Source: DATARR01 sp034666985 (GTDB lineage: Bacteria > Acidobacteriota > Thermoanaerobaculia > Multivoradales > UBA5704). From it: a stretch of 64,000 nucleotides of DNA. The position numbers were made by a program, and so were the translations under genes. The stretch's first letter is position 1. Every line of letters starts with the position of its first letter. A model generated the notes under the pieces. The model had not been told where the DNA came from. It saw only the letters and a program-made list of their open reading frames with translations, and did no database searches. Positions 17,904 to 25,915 of this stretch are shown piece by piece. The stretch spans positions 18,962-82,961 of the forward strand of contig JAXDKS010000059.1 in NCBI GenBank assembly GCA_034666985.1, in the 5' to 3' direction.

Positions 17904-18809
17904 TCAACCCGCCCGCCGCGAGGCCATCCGCATGGGATAAACGTTCTCGAGGCCGGCCGCGGTGCGGAGGGAGCTCCAGGAGAAGGCCTTGAGGAGCTCC
18001 CGGAAACGGGCCTCGAAGCCCAGCCGGCCGGTCTCGTGGATGAATCGGGCGAGCCCCTTCAGGGGACCCGGAGTGGGCCGGCCTGAGATCTCCCAGGGGT
18101 GGACCACCGCCATGGGAAGGCCGCCATCGTCCGCATGGTCCGTCACGGCCTGCGCCAGCCGCTCGGGGCTGACCAGACGTCCAGTCCAGCTCCCGGCCGG
18201 TAGCCGCAGCGGTCCGCCGAAGGTGAGGGGCGGGAACTCGAGCAGCTCGCGGCGCCGGCCGCCGTTCTCCAGCACCAGGCGCGAGGCGAAGCGCGGATTA
18301 GTGGGCCGACCGGAGAAAGCACAGGAGGTGAGCGAGCTGTCGTAGAGGAATCCCGCCTCCGCCACCAAGGGGAGCCGGGAGCTGCCGAGGCTGCGCAGCG
18401 ACCACTCCGGGGCTCGGAAGCCGAGGATCGCCTCCCCCACCACATTCTCCAGCAAGGCCTTCGACCGCCGCAGATCGCTCAGAAATGCCTGGGAAGAGTG
18501 CTCGAAGGCTCTGAGGTGGAGATAGCCGTGGCTGCCCACCTCGTGTCCTGCCTCAGCGATCTGGCGCACCCGCCGTGGCAGGCGCTCGGCCACCTCGCCG
18601 AGAACGAAGAACGTGGCCGTGCAGCGGGCCTCGGCGAGCATCTCCAGCAGCTTGGGCAGGAGCCAGTCGAGCTCATGAGTCAAGGTCGGCCGGTCCTCCG
18701 GACGCACGTAGTCCGGCACCAGGCAGGTGTGATACCACTCCTCCACGTCGACCGTCAGGGCACATCCGAACGGCCCCCCCAGGCGCACAACCCGCGGTGC
18801 TTCAGCCAT
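17904..18809 (-). CDS. Polysaccharide deacetylase (PEP-CTERM/exopolysaccharide type)
   Basis: A 301-residue NodB-fold deacetylase. The catalytic and metal motifs are TVDVEEWYH (19-27, Asp21), ATFFVLG, and SHGYLH (His94 and His98). FRAPEWSL and the C-terminal VVHPWEISGRP complete the set. The DVEEWYH start and the C-terminal extension match the subfamily tied to exopolysaccharide/PEP-CTERM loci, which de-N-acetylates a lipid-linked or secreted glycan. There is no signal peptide. GGAGGGGG precedes the ATG. No glycosyltransferase or exosortase gene is adjacent, so the partner pathway is unknown. Confidence 0.9.
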   Translation of the reverse strand: MAEAPRVVRLGGPFGCALTVDVEEWYHTCLVPDYVRPEDRPTLTHELDWLLPKLLEMLAEARCTATFFVLGEVAERLPRRVRQIAEAGHEVGSHGYLHLRAFEHSSQAFLSDLRRSKALLENVVGEAILGFRAPEWSLRSLGSSRLPLVAEAGFLYDSSLTSCAFSGRPTNPRFASRLVLENGGRRRELLEFPPLTFGGPLRLPAGSWTGRLVSPERLAQAVTDHADDGGLPMAVVHPWEISGRPTPGPLKGLARFIHETGRLGFEARFRELLKAFSWSSLRTAAGLENVYPMRMASRRAG

Positions 18810-18995
18810 GGTCCCCCTCCACGTACACCTGGCGTGGAAGAATGCACATTACGTGCCGGTGACGGTGAAGCGGCAGGTCGAGGCAACGGCTGGGTTGCGG
18901 ACGTTGCCCTCGGTGGGGGCGAGGTGTATTCTTCAACGTGCAAGACGGAAGGTCCCGCATCGACTCGTCCGAGTCCCGTCCGGAGGAGAGACGCC

Positions 18996-19592
18996 ATGCG
19001 AACGAAGGAGCTCCTGCCTGTCCTCACCGTCCTTCTGGCGCTGACCGCGGGCTGCAAGGCCCACGAGCCCGAGAGTCAGCAAGCCGCTCCCACCACGGCC
19101 GCTTCGCCGGCGACCGCGCCCGCGACGACGGAGACCACGACCGCGCCGCCACCGGCCGCCACACCGGCTCCGCAAGCCAGTACGCCTGCCCCGGCCCCGG
19201 CTGCGGCGGCATCCCTTGCCAGCCAGCAGACCAACTGGCCGGGCATCGTGGCCGAGGTCACCGAGTTCCGCCGCAAGGGCTCGACCCTGACCGCCCGAGT
19301 GGTCTTGCGCAACCAGGCGGGCGCCGAGGCCGAGGCCGACATCCATTACGGCGAGGTCTACTTGATGGATGCCGCGGCCGGCAAGAAATACGAGGCCCTC
19401 AAGGACGAGAAGGGCACCTACATCGCCGCCCTCCGCTCGGGCTACCCGGACCGGTGGTACCAGAAGCTGGCGCCGGGGGCCACCTACACGATCTGGGTGA
19501 AATTTCCGGCGCCTCCCCCGGACGTCAAGGCGGTGACCTTGCAGCTCCCGGGCATGCCGCCGTTCGAAGATCTGACGATCCAGGACTCGTGA
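18996..19592 (+). CDS. Predicted lipoprotein with Pro/Ala/Thr-rich linker
   Basis: A 198-residue protein. Its N-terminus is a lipoprotein signal (LPVLTVLLALTAGC). A low-complexity linker of Ala, Thr and Pro runs over about 60 residues, followed by a beta-rich C-terminal domain (AEVTEFRRKGSTLTARVVLRN, then YTIWVKFPAPP). That domain resembles DUF4352-like Ig folds found on periplasmic proteins. A ribosome site (GGAGGAGAG) precedes the ATG. Its stop overlaps the next start (TGATG), so it is probably made together with the OmpA-domain protein as an envelope pair. Confidence 0.8.
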   Translation: MRTKELLPVLTVLLALTAGCKAHEPESQQAAPTTAASPATAPATTETTTAPPPAATPAPQASTPAPAPAAAASLASQQTNWPGIVAEVTEFRRKGSTLTARVVLRNQAGAEAEADIHYGEVYLMDAAAGKKYEALKDEKGTYIAALRSGYPDRWYQKLAPGATYTIWVKFPAPPPDVKAVTLQLPGMPPFEDLTIQDS

Positions 19593-20233
19593 TGCTCCGC
19601 CATCGGCTTGCAGGGTGGCTGGCGATAGCCGTGCTGGCGACTGCGCCGGCGCTCGCCGACGAGCCAACCTACGCCGGGCCCTGGGACCCGGCCACGGAGG
19701 CGGCGGCCGAAGCGGCGGTCGCCCGGATGGGGGCCGCGCGCTCGCTGGCGATCGTGCCCGAGGTGCTGCGGATCTCCGGCCTCGAAGTCGGGGTGGCCGG
19801 CGCGGGCTCCGGAATCGTGGCCACGGTCCAGGAGGTCCACCAGGCCATGCAGGCGCTCGGCGCCACGGAGTCGGCCATCGAGGTGAAAGTGGACCTTCCG
19901 GCCGACGTCCTCTTCGACTTCGACAAGGCCGACGTGCGGGCCGACGCCGCCGATGCCCTCGGCCGTCTCGCTACCGTCATTCGCGGCTACCCCACCGGTC
20001 GGGTCAACATCGAGGGACACACCGACTCCAAGGGCGACGACGCCTACAACCAACGGCTCTCGGAGCGGCGGGCCGCGTCGGTCAAGCGCTGGCTGGTCGA
20101 GCGCGACGGGATCGCGGCCGACCGGCTCACCACGCGCGGCGCTGGGGAAAGCCGTCCGGTGGCGGACAACTCCACCGAAGCCGGACGGCAGAAGAACCGG
20201 CGCGTCGAGGTCGTGATTCAGAAGTCCCGCTGA
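19592..20233 (+). CDS. OmpA-family peptidoglycan-binding protein
   Basis: A 213-residue exported protein: a signal peptide (LAGWLAIAVLATAPALA), about 90 residues of unrecognised sequence, then the OmpA C-terminal domain. That domain has VLFDFDKADVRADA and GHTDSKGDDAYNQRLSERRAASVKRWL, with the Asp and Arg that bind diaminopimelate, followed by NRRVEVVIQK. It would anchor to peptidoglycan from the periplasm. The start overlaps the upstream lipoprotein stop, giving coupled translation. Confidence 0.9.
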   Translation: MLRHRLAGWLAIAVLATAPALADEPTYAGPWDPATEAAAEAAVARMGAARSLAIVPEVLRISGLEVGVAGAGSGIVATVQEVHQAMQALGATESAIEVKVDLPADVLFDFDKADVRADAADALGRLATVIRGYPTGRVNIEGHTDSKGDDAYNQRLSERRAASVKRWLVERDGIAADRLTTRGAGESRPVADNSTEAGRQKNRRVEVVIQKSR

Positions 20234-20244
20234 TGCGGGCGCGT

Positions 20245-20394
20245 TCAGATCACGCGTCTGCCCTGGATCAGCCGCACCACCAGCACGATCACGGCGATCA
20301 CCAGTAGGAGATGGATCAGTCCGCCCCCGATGTGGAAGGCCAGGAACCCGAGAGCCCACAGGATCAGCAGAATCACGAAGATCGCCCAAAGCAT
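20245..20394 (-). CDS. Small hydrophobic membrane protein of the lmo0937 type
   Basis: A 49-residue protein, two hydrophobic segments joined by a glycine turn (MLWAIFVILLILWALGFLAF, HIGGG, then LLLVIAVIVLVVRLIQGRRVI). The length and the GGGLIH turn match the lmo0937/DUF5670 family of stress-associated inner-membrane peptides. The start is set by GAGGAGAAACCG before the ATG at 20392-20394. A perfect 6-bp inverted repeat (TGCAGA-tttac-TCTGCA, 20443-20459) lies upstream and may be a regulatory hairpin. Confidence 0.82.
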   Translation of the reverse strand: MLWAIFVILLILWALGFLAFHIGGGLIHLLLVIAVIVLVVRLIQGRRVI

Positions 20395-20487
20395 CGGTTT
20401 CTCCTCATTCAGAGTGGTTGACCTGCAACGTCTGTCTACGGCTGCAGATTTACTCTGCAAAGCGCGGACCAGGCCCGACGCTTCAGG

Positions 20488-20694
20488 TCAGCCCTCACCC
20501 TTCCCAAGAATGGCCTGCACCCGCCCCACCGCGCCGCTCGTCAGCCGCACCTTGATCCCGCGCGGATGGTTCGGAGAAGGGGTCAGGATCTCCCGCACGA
20601 TGCCGCGGGTCCGCTTGCCCGTCCGCTGGTCCTGCTTGAGGACGATCTCGACTTCAAGCCCCGGATGGATGTCCTGCCTGCGTGTCCCGTCCAT
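20488..20694 (-). CDS. YwbE family conserved protein
   Basis: A 68-residue protein with the YwbE signature: RRQDIHPGLEVEIVLKQDQRTGKRTRGIVREILT followed by HPRGIKVRLTSGAVGRVQ. It is a small SH3-like beta domain of unknown function, widespread in bacteria and fungi. TAGGAT (20701-20706) lies 6 nt before the ATG. The GGAG in that gap could be either a spacer or a weak ribosome site. Confidence 0.88.
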   Translation of the reverse strand: MDGTRRQDIHPGLEVEIVLKQDQRTGKRTRGIVREILTPSPNHPRGIKVRLTSGAVGRVQAILGKGEG

Positions 20695-20722
20695 GGCTCC
20701 ATCCTAGCTGACAAACCCACCC

Positions 20723-21289
20723 CTACTTCTTGACCCGCGTGCAGCTCTCCCGGTCGATGGCGGTCCACTTGCCTTCGATCTGCATCTCGCCCATGTGCTC
20801 CAGCGCCGCGTCGCCCTTCTTGGTGAAAGTGTCGCGGGCGGGAGTTGCCGGTCCGTCGCCGGTGGATTCGCCCACGTAGACCAGCTTTCCGTCCTTCCAG
20901 CCGGGGGACGTCTGGTGGGAGCGGTTGCCGAAGGCGTCGAAGCCATCCAGGGTGAAGGTCTTGGCGGCCGGGGCGTAGCCCTCCACGAACTCGAAGCTCA
21001 TGGGTTGAGGGTTCTCCGCGGTCTTCTTCTCCGCGTAATGCCCCACGTACCAGAAGCCGCCGAGCTCCTTGCTGAGGTGCACCGTCGCCTGGGTGGCATG
21101 CGCGGGGCCGAAGGGCGTGGCCTCCACGTGGCCCTTACAGCTCCACTCGCCGGCGAAGAACGACAGTTGACCGAGCTCGGACCCCGGCCCGGGCGGCGCG
21201 GCCGGCGGCTGCGCGAAGGCGGGGAGAACGATCAAGAGGACTGCGCCGATCCACAGAAAACGGACCTTCATCATTCTCGTTATCTTCAT
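20723..21289 (-). CDS. Secreted DUF1579-like protein
   Basis: A 188-residue protein with a signal peptide (FLWIGAVLLIVLPAFAQ) and a mature domain starting LGQLSFFAGEWSCKGH. The aromatic FxGxW opening and the later FDAFGN and CTRVKK segments resemble the lipocalin-like DUF1579 family of secreted proteins, whose ligand is unknown. GAGGATATGAG precedes the chosen ATG at 21287-21289. Confidence 0.78.
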   Translation of the reverse strand: MKITRMMKVRFLWIGAVLLIVLPAFAQPPAAPPGPGSELGQLSFFAGEWSCKGHVEATPFGPAHATQATVHLSKELGGFWYVGHYAEKKTAENPQPMSFEFVEGYAPAAKTFTLDGFDAFGNRSHQTSPGWKDGKLVYVGESTGDGPATPARDTFTKKGDAALEHMGEMQIEGKWTAIDRESCTRVKK

Positions 21290-21422
21290 CTCATATCCTC
21301 CTTGAAATCCGCCAGGAGCGGCGGCCACTCACTTCTACGGTGGATCAGGATGCTCCGGATGACATCGGCTCGTCAAGGCTATACTCCTGCCTGCTCGACC
21401 ACCGAGGGAAGGAGACGAGCCG

Positions 21423-23315
21423 ATGTCCAGCCGCCCGGTCCTGCTGCGCTTCATCCTCATCGCCGCCCTGCTGGTCTCGGCTGCGACCGCCTGGGCCGAG
21501 ACCCGTCCCATCGAGCTGGCGGTCGACGCCACGGATGCGCCGCGCGGGATCTTCCACTCCCGCCTCGTGATCCCCGCCACGCCCGGCCCGCTCACTCTCG
21601 CCTACCCGAAATGGGTGCAGGGCGAGCACGCGCCGAGCGGCCCTATCCAGCAGGTGGCCGGCTTCACGGTGTCGGCGGGCGGCAGGGTTCTCCCCTGGCG
21701 CCGCGATCCCCTCGATGCGTTCCTCGTCAAAGTCGAGGTGCCGGCCGGGGCCGCGTCGATCGAGGTGGCGCTCGACTACCTCTCCCCCACCGAGAGCTTC
21801 GGCAACGGCTACGGCGAGACGCCGAACGCCACGCCCCATCTGGCGATCGTCGACTGGCACGACCTCCTGGTGTATCCGCTGGGACCGAGCGCCTCGGAGG
21901 TGCCGGTGCGCGCCACCCTCCGGCTGCCCGCCGGCTGGCAGCACGACACGGCGCTCGCCGTCGCCGGAACGAAGGAGGGCACCGTCACCTTCGCTCCAGC
22001 CACCCTGTACACGCTCATCGACTCGCCGGTCCTGGCCGGCGAGATCTTCCGTGTTCTGGAGGTCGGCCCGCCGGAAGCGCCGGCGCGCATCAGCATCGCC
22101 GCCGATCAGCGCTCCGCCCTGGAGATCCCCGAAGCTCGGATCGCCGCCTACCGCCGGCTGCCGGCCGAGGCCGAAGCGCTCTTCGGCGCGCACCACTACC
22201 GTGGATACCACTGGCTCCTGGCCCTGGGCGACACTATTGAGCAGAACGGCCTGGAGCACCACGAGTCGAGCGACAACCGCGGACGGCTCGCGATGTTCAC
22301 GGACGACGCCTTCCGATTCCGCAACGGGTCGCTGCTGCCTCACGAGTACGTCCACTCCTGGAACGGCAAGCACCGGCGGCCGGCGGGGCTCGCCACCAAG
22401 GATTCTCAGGAGCCGCTGCGCACCGAGCTGCTGTGGGTCTACGAGGGATTGACGCGCTATCTCGGCGACTTCCTGCTGACCACGCGCAGCGGCATCCGAA
22501 CCGTGGAGCAGAGCCGCGAGTACGCCGCCTGGGTCGCCGCCAACCAGGATCACAACCGCCCCGGCCGGAAGTGGCGGCCGCTCGCGGACACCGCGGTCTC
22601 CGCGCCCGTCCTCTCCGGAGCTCCGCAGCCCTGGACGTCGTACCGCCGGGCCCTCGACTACTATGACGAGTCGCTGCTCATCTGGCTGGAGGCCGACACC
22701 CTCCTGCGCACCCAAAGCCACGGCACGAAGTCGCTCGACGATTTCTGCCGCGCCTTCTTCGGCGGCCCCTCCGGCCCGCCCACCCTGGTGCCCTACACCG
22801 ACGATGACGTCTACACCGCTCTCAACGGCATCGTGCCCTACGACTGGCGCGCCTTCTTCGCCGAGCGCGTCTACGCCGTCCAGCCGCGCGCTCCCCTCGG
22901 CGGCTTCGAAGCCGCGGGCTGGAAGCTCGTCTACACCGACCAGCCGAACGAGTACCAGACAGCCCGCGCCAAGACCTCCAAGCTGGTCGACACGAGCTTC
23001 ACCCTGGGCCTGTGGATCAAGGAGGACGGCACCGTCGACGACGTCGTCGTCGGCTCACCCGCCTGGGAAGCCGGGCTCGGTCCCGGGATGAAGCTCGTCG
23101 CCGTCAACGGCAGGAAGTGGGCCCCCGAGATCCTCCCGGAAGAGATCCGGGCGGCGAAGACGTCGACCGCGCCCATCGAGATCACCACCGAGCATGGGGA
23201 CGTGATACGGGCTTTCCATGTGAGCTATCACGACGGCGAGCGGTATCCGCATCTGGAGCGGGATGCTTCGCAGCCGGATTTGCTGTCATTGATCCTGGCT
23301 CCGGGGAAGCGGTAG
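21423..23315 (+). CDS. Secreted M61-family aminopeptidase with PDZ domain
   Basis: A 630-residue zinc metallopeptidase of the glycyl-aminopeptidase family. It has a signal peptide (LLRFILIAALLVSAATAWA), an N-terminal beta domain, the gluzincin motif HEYVHSWNGKHRRP (His307, Glu308, His311) and the third ligand Glu341 in VYEGLTRYLGD. A C-terminal PDZ segment around residues 520-600 carries VVGSPAWEAGLGPGMKLVAVNG. M61 enzymes trim N-terminal glycine, alanine or serine from peptides. Here it would act in the periplasm or outside the cell. It stands alone, with a ribosome site GGAAGGAGA upstream. Confidence 0.93.
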   Translation: MSSRPVLLRFILIAALLVSAATAWAETRPIELAVDATDAPRGIFHSRLVIPATPGPLTLAYPKWVQGEHAPSGPIQQVAGFTVSAGGRVLPWRRDPLDAFLVKVEVPAGAASIEVALDYLSPTESFGNGYGETPNATPHLAIVDWHDLLVYPLGPSASEVPVRATLRLPAGWQHDTALAVAGTKEGTVTFAPATLYTLIDSPVLAGEIFRVLEVGPPEAPARISIAADQRSALEIPEARIAAYRRLPAEAEALFGAHHYRGYHWLLALGDTIEQNGLEHHESSDNRGRLAMFTDDAFRFRNGSLLPHEYVHSWNGKHRRPAGLATKDSQEPLRTELLWVYEGLTRYLGDFLLTTRSGIRTVEQSREYAAWVAANQDHNRPGRKWRPLADTAVSAPVLSGAPQPWTSYRRALDYYDESLLIWLEADTLLRTQSHGTKSLDDFCRAFFGGPSGPPTLVPYTDDDVYTALNGIVPYDWRAFFAERVYAVQPRAPLGGFEAAGWKLVYTDQPNEYQTARAKTSKLVDTSFTLGLWIKEDGTVDDVVVGSPAWEAGLGPGMKLVAVNGRKWAPEILPEEIRAAKTSTAPIEITTEHGDVIRAFHVSYHDGERYPHLERDASQPDLLSLILAPGKR

Positions 23316-23400
23316 CGTGCTAGCATAGAGAGGCGAGGAGTTGCGTCGCAGCGGGTTTCGTGCTGTGATCCCGCAACCCGTCGGGGAAAGGCAGGCACGT

Positions 23401-24177
23401 ATGAACGCCATTCCACTCGAACAGGAGATGGAGTATCCCAGCTCCGACGGCCAACCTATGGCCGAAGGCCCCGAGCACCTGCGGGTGATGATCGACCTCA
23501 TCGACGGTCTGACCAACCGTTATGCCGAGACGCCGGACGTCTGGGTGGGAGGCAACTTCTTCCTCTACCACGAGAAGGGCAATCCGAAGGCCCGTGTGTC
23601 TCCCGACGTGCTGATGGCCAAAGGGGTGGTCAAGCAGAAAGGGCGACGCAACTACCTGCTCTGGAATGAAGGACCGCCGAGCCTGATCGTAGAGGTCACA
23701 TCGCTGGATACGAGGCACCGGGACACGGGGTTCAAGAAGTCGCTCTACCAGCAGATCGGCACCGAGGAGTACGTGCTCTTCGATCCCCTGGGGGAATACC
23801 TGCGGCCGCCGCTACAGGGATACCGATTGTTGCGTGGACTGTACCAGCCTATCCCCCTGGAGCCTGACGGCTCTCTCCTGAGCCGGACCACCGGCCTGCG
23901 GCTCAAGCGAGAGGGATATCGCTTGCGGATGGTGGACGTCATCACCGGGAAGCCGATCCTGTGGACGGAGGAGCTCGAAGCCCGAGCCGCTGAAGAGGCC
24001 GCCGCACGCCAGGTCGCGGAAGCGAGAGCCACCAAGGCGGAAGCCAGAGCCGCCGAAGAGACCGCCGCACGCCAGGCCGCGGATGCCCGAGCCGCCGAGG
24101 AGGCCGCTGCACGGGAGACCTTGGAAAAGGAGATGCGGGCTCTGAAAGAGGAGCTCGACCGCCTCCGCATAGGCTAG
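23401..24177 (+). CDS. Uma2-family PD-(D/E)XK nuclease-like protein with coiled-coil tail
   Basis: A 258-residue Uma2 (DUF820) protein. The nuclease-like core has VSPDVLMAKG and SLIVEVTS, the aspartate and glutamate of the PD-ExK motif. From about residue 190 to the end the chain is a Glu/Ala/Arg coiled coil built from EARAAEEAAARQ-type units. Uma2 families are expanded in cyanobacteria and other large genomes, sometimes near mobile elements, and their role is unproven. The ATG at 23401 follows GGGGAAAGGCAGG. Confidence 0.88.
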   Translation: MNAIPLEQEMEYPSSDGQPMAEGPEHLRVMIDLIDGLTNRYAETPDVWVGGNFFLYHEKGNPKARVSPDVLMAKGVVKQKGRRNYLLWNEGPPSLIVEVTSLDTRHRDTGFKKSLYQQIGTEEYVLFDPLGEYLRPPLQGYRLLRGLYQPIPLEPDGSLLSRTTGLRLKREGYRLRMVDVITGKPILWTEELEARAAEEAAARQVAEARATKAEARAAEETAARQAADARAAEEAAARETLEKEMRALKEELDRLRIG

Positions 24178-24292
24178 CGCCAGCGCGACGCTTGCCGTTC
24201 GTCCCAGCCTCGTCTCCTGCCCTACGCCCACTCGCCCTTCTCTATCCTGAGTGGGCCCGATCCTATATGCTTAGCCAACCGAGGCTGAGCCA

Positions 24293-24802
24293 ATGGAACC
24301 TGTCAGAGAGGGTCTCTTCACCAAGATTGGCGTCATCGTCGCCATCATCGGCGTTGCCATCACTTGGTACTACGCCCCGAATCGCGCCGTGGTCCCGGAA
24401 GTTGTGAAGCCTGTGGGCACGCCCTCGCCAACTCCCGTGGAATCCGTACCCGCACCATCACCTTCGGCATCCCCTGTCGAGACCGTAGATCCTCCAGCGC
24501 CTCCCCATCGCGACCAGCCTGGCCTCCCGCTGGAATTCACCCTACACGATGGCGACCAGAAGACCTTCCTGGAAGATCAGGCCTCCGTCGCGGCTGAATT
24601 CAACCAGGTCGGCAGCGAAGAGTTCGTCACCCTGAAAGTGGGCACTACGGAGGGCGAGCCGGTTCCTCATGCCGTCCTGGGCGCCGGGGCTCGCTATACG
24701 TTTCGCCTGTCAGGCAACACCTACTCCGTCTATGTCCTGAGCGTAGACAAGAGCGCACGCACCGTCGGAGTACGGATCAGCCGCAGCTCTGAATCGCAAT
24801 AG
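24293..24802 (+). CDS. Single-pass membrane protein, unknown family
   Basis: A 169-residue protein with an uncleaved N-terminal membrane segment (KIGVIVAIIGVAITWYYA, about residues 11-28) and a Pro/Ser/Val-rich linker (30-75). A small beta-rich domain follows (FVTLKVGTTEGEPVPHAV, GARYTFRLSGNTYSVYVLSV). The domain should lie outside the cytoplasmic membrane. It precedes the FlgO-like gene by 16 bp, so they are likely cotranscribed. Function unknown. Confidence 0.7.
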   Translation: MEPVREGLFTKIGVIVAIIGVAITWYYAPNRAVVPEVVKPVGTPSPTPVESVPAPSPSASPVETVDPPAPPHRDQPGLPLEFTLHDGDQKTFLEDQASVAAEFNQVGSEEFVTLKVGTTEGEPVPHAVLGAGARYTFRLSGNTYSVYVLSVDKSARTVGVRISRSSESQ

Positions 24803-24818
24803 AAATGAGGTCAGTGAG

Positions 24819-25781
24819 ATGAAATCTTCCCTTCGCTCCCGGTTGATCGCAGCAGCCCTGATACTCTCGGCGACATCCAGTGGCCCTGCGCACTCTCAGA
24901 AACTCCTGGCCGACGGGATCAAGGACCTGGCGACCCAGATCGCGACGAACGTTTCCAAAGAGAAGAAGCAGAAGGTCGCCATCCTGCCATTCCGCGAGCT
25001 TGATGGGAAGCCGACGGTTCTCGGTACCTACATCTCGGAGGAACTGGTGACCGACCTTTTCGGGATCGGTGGCCTCGACATCGTCGAGAGAGCCATGCTC
25101 GACCGTCTCCTGGGCGAGATCAGGCTGGGGCAGACCGGTGTGATCGATCCGGAGACCGCCAGGAAGGTCGGAAAAGTCGCGGGGGTCGACGCCATCGTGA
25201 CCGGCAGCATCACCGATCTCCAGTCCTACGTGGCCCTCAACTGCCGGCTAATCGACGCGCAGACAGGCCGCGTTTTTGGCGCCGCGCAGACCCGGATCGT
25301 AAAGGACGACGACGTGCGGAAAATCATGGGGGCCGCGCTTCCCAGCCCTGGCTTAGACGGCGGCCAGCCACCAGCGCCACGGTCCGAGCCGGCGTCGCGA
25401 CCGAAGCCCGTCCTGCAACAACAACGTGCAGGAAACCTGCTTTTCGAGATCAAAGGATGCAGCCTCGCAGGGAAGCTCGTCAAGTGCGAGCTCCTCGTAA
25501 CAAACAGTGGCGAGGATGTTGATACATACCTCTTTGCAGTAGACGTACGATTGTTCGACGATGAAGGTAATGAGTACCAGGCTCAAGAGGTGTTTCTCGG
25601 AGGCTCGAAAGGCAGTGGAAAATTCGAAGCAGCTCGAACCCGCTTGGCCTCTGGCATACCTGTCAGAGCACGCTTAAGCTTCGATGGCATTTCACCTGAG
25701 ACACAGCGCGCCACTCTGTTGGAGCTTAAGGCGAACCAATCTACGATTCAATTTCGTAATGTTCCTCTGACCCGGCCCTAG
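24819..25781 (+). CDS. FlgO/CsgG-like secreted protein
   Basis: A 320-residue exported protein with signal peptide LIAAALILSATSSGPAHS. Residues about 45-175 (KVAILPFRELDGKPTVLGTYISEELVTDL, then IVERAMLDRLLGE) match the FlgO/CsgG-type domain used by outer-membrane assembly proteins. A C-terminal beta domain (CELLVTNSGEDVDTYLFAVDVRLFDDEGNE) looks like a DUF4352-type module. The 3' third is distinctly lower in GC than its neighbours, which may mark acquired DNA. 25782-25915 holds no gene. Confidence 0.78.
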   Translation: MKSSLRSRLIAAALILSATSSGPAHSQKLLADGIKDLATQIATNVSKEKKQKVAILPFRELDGKPTVLGTYISEELVTDLFGIGGLDIVERAMLDRLLGEIRLGQTGVIDPETARKVGKVAGVDAIVTGSITDLQSYVALNCRLIDAQTGRVFGAAQTRIVKDDDVRKIMGAALPSPGLDGGQPPAPRSEPASRPKPVLQQQRAGNLLFEIKGCSLAGKLVKCELLVTNSGEDVDTYLFAVDVRLFDDEGNEYQAQEVFLGGSKGSGKFEAARTRLASGIPVRARLSFDGISPETQRATLLELKANQSTIQFRNVPLTRP

Positions 25782-25915
25782 AGGTAAAATTGGCGCGACC
25801 GAGCCTGCTCAGGGGGGTGCTTGAGCGGCTCGATCTCTCTCCATACGTCTTGAGCGAACGCTCGATCCGACCGGAAAAAGTCCATGTTGAGCTGAGGCAT
25901 AGGCTCTCCGCCGGG

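Noticed and set aside
18831..18940. Weak inverted repeat (CGT-GAAGAAT-CAC) between the deacetylase and lipoprotein genes
   Set aside because: Arms match at about 13 of 18 positions and are 75 bp apart; not distinguishable from chance without other copies.
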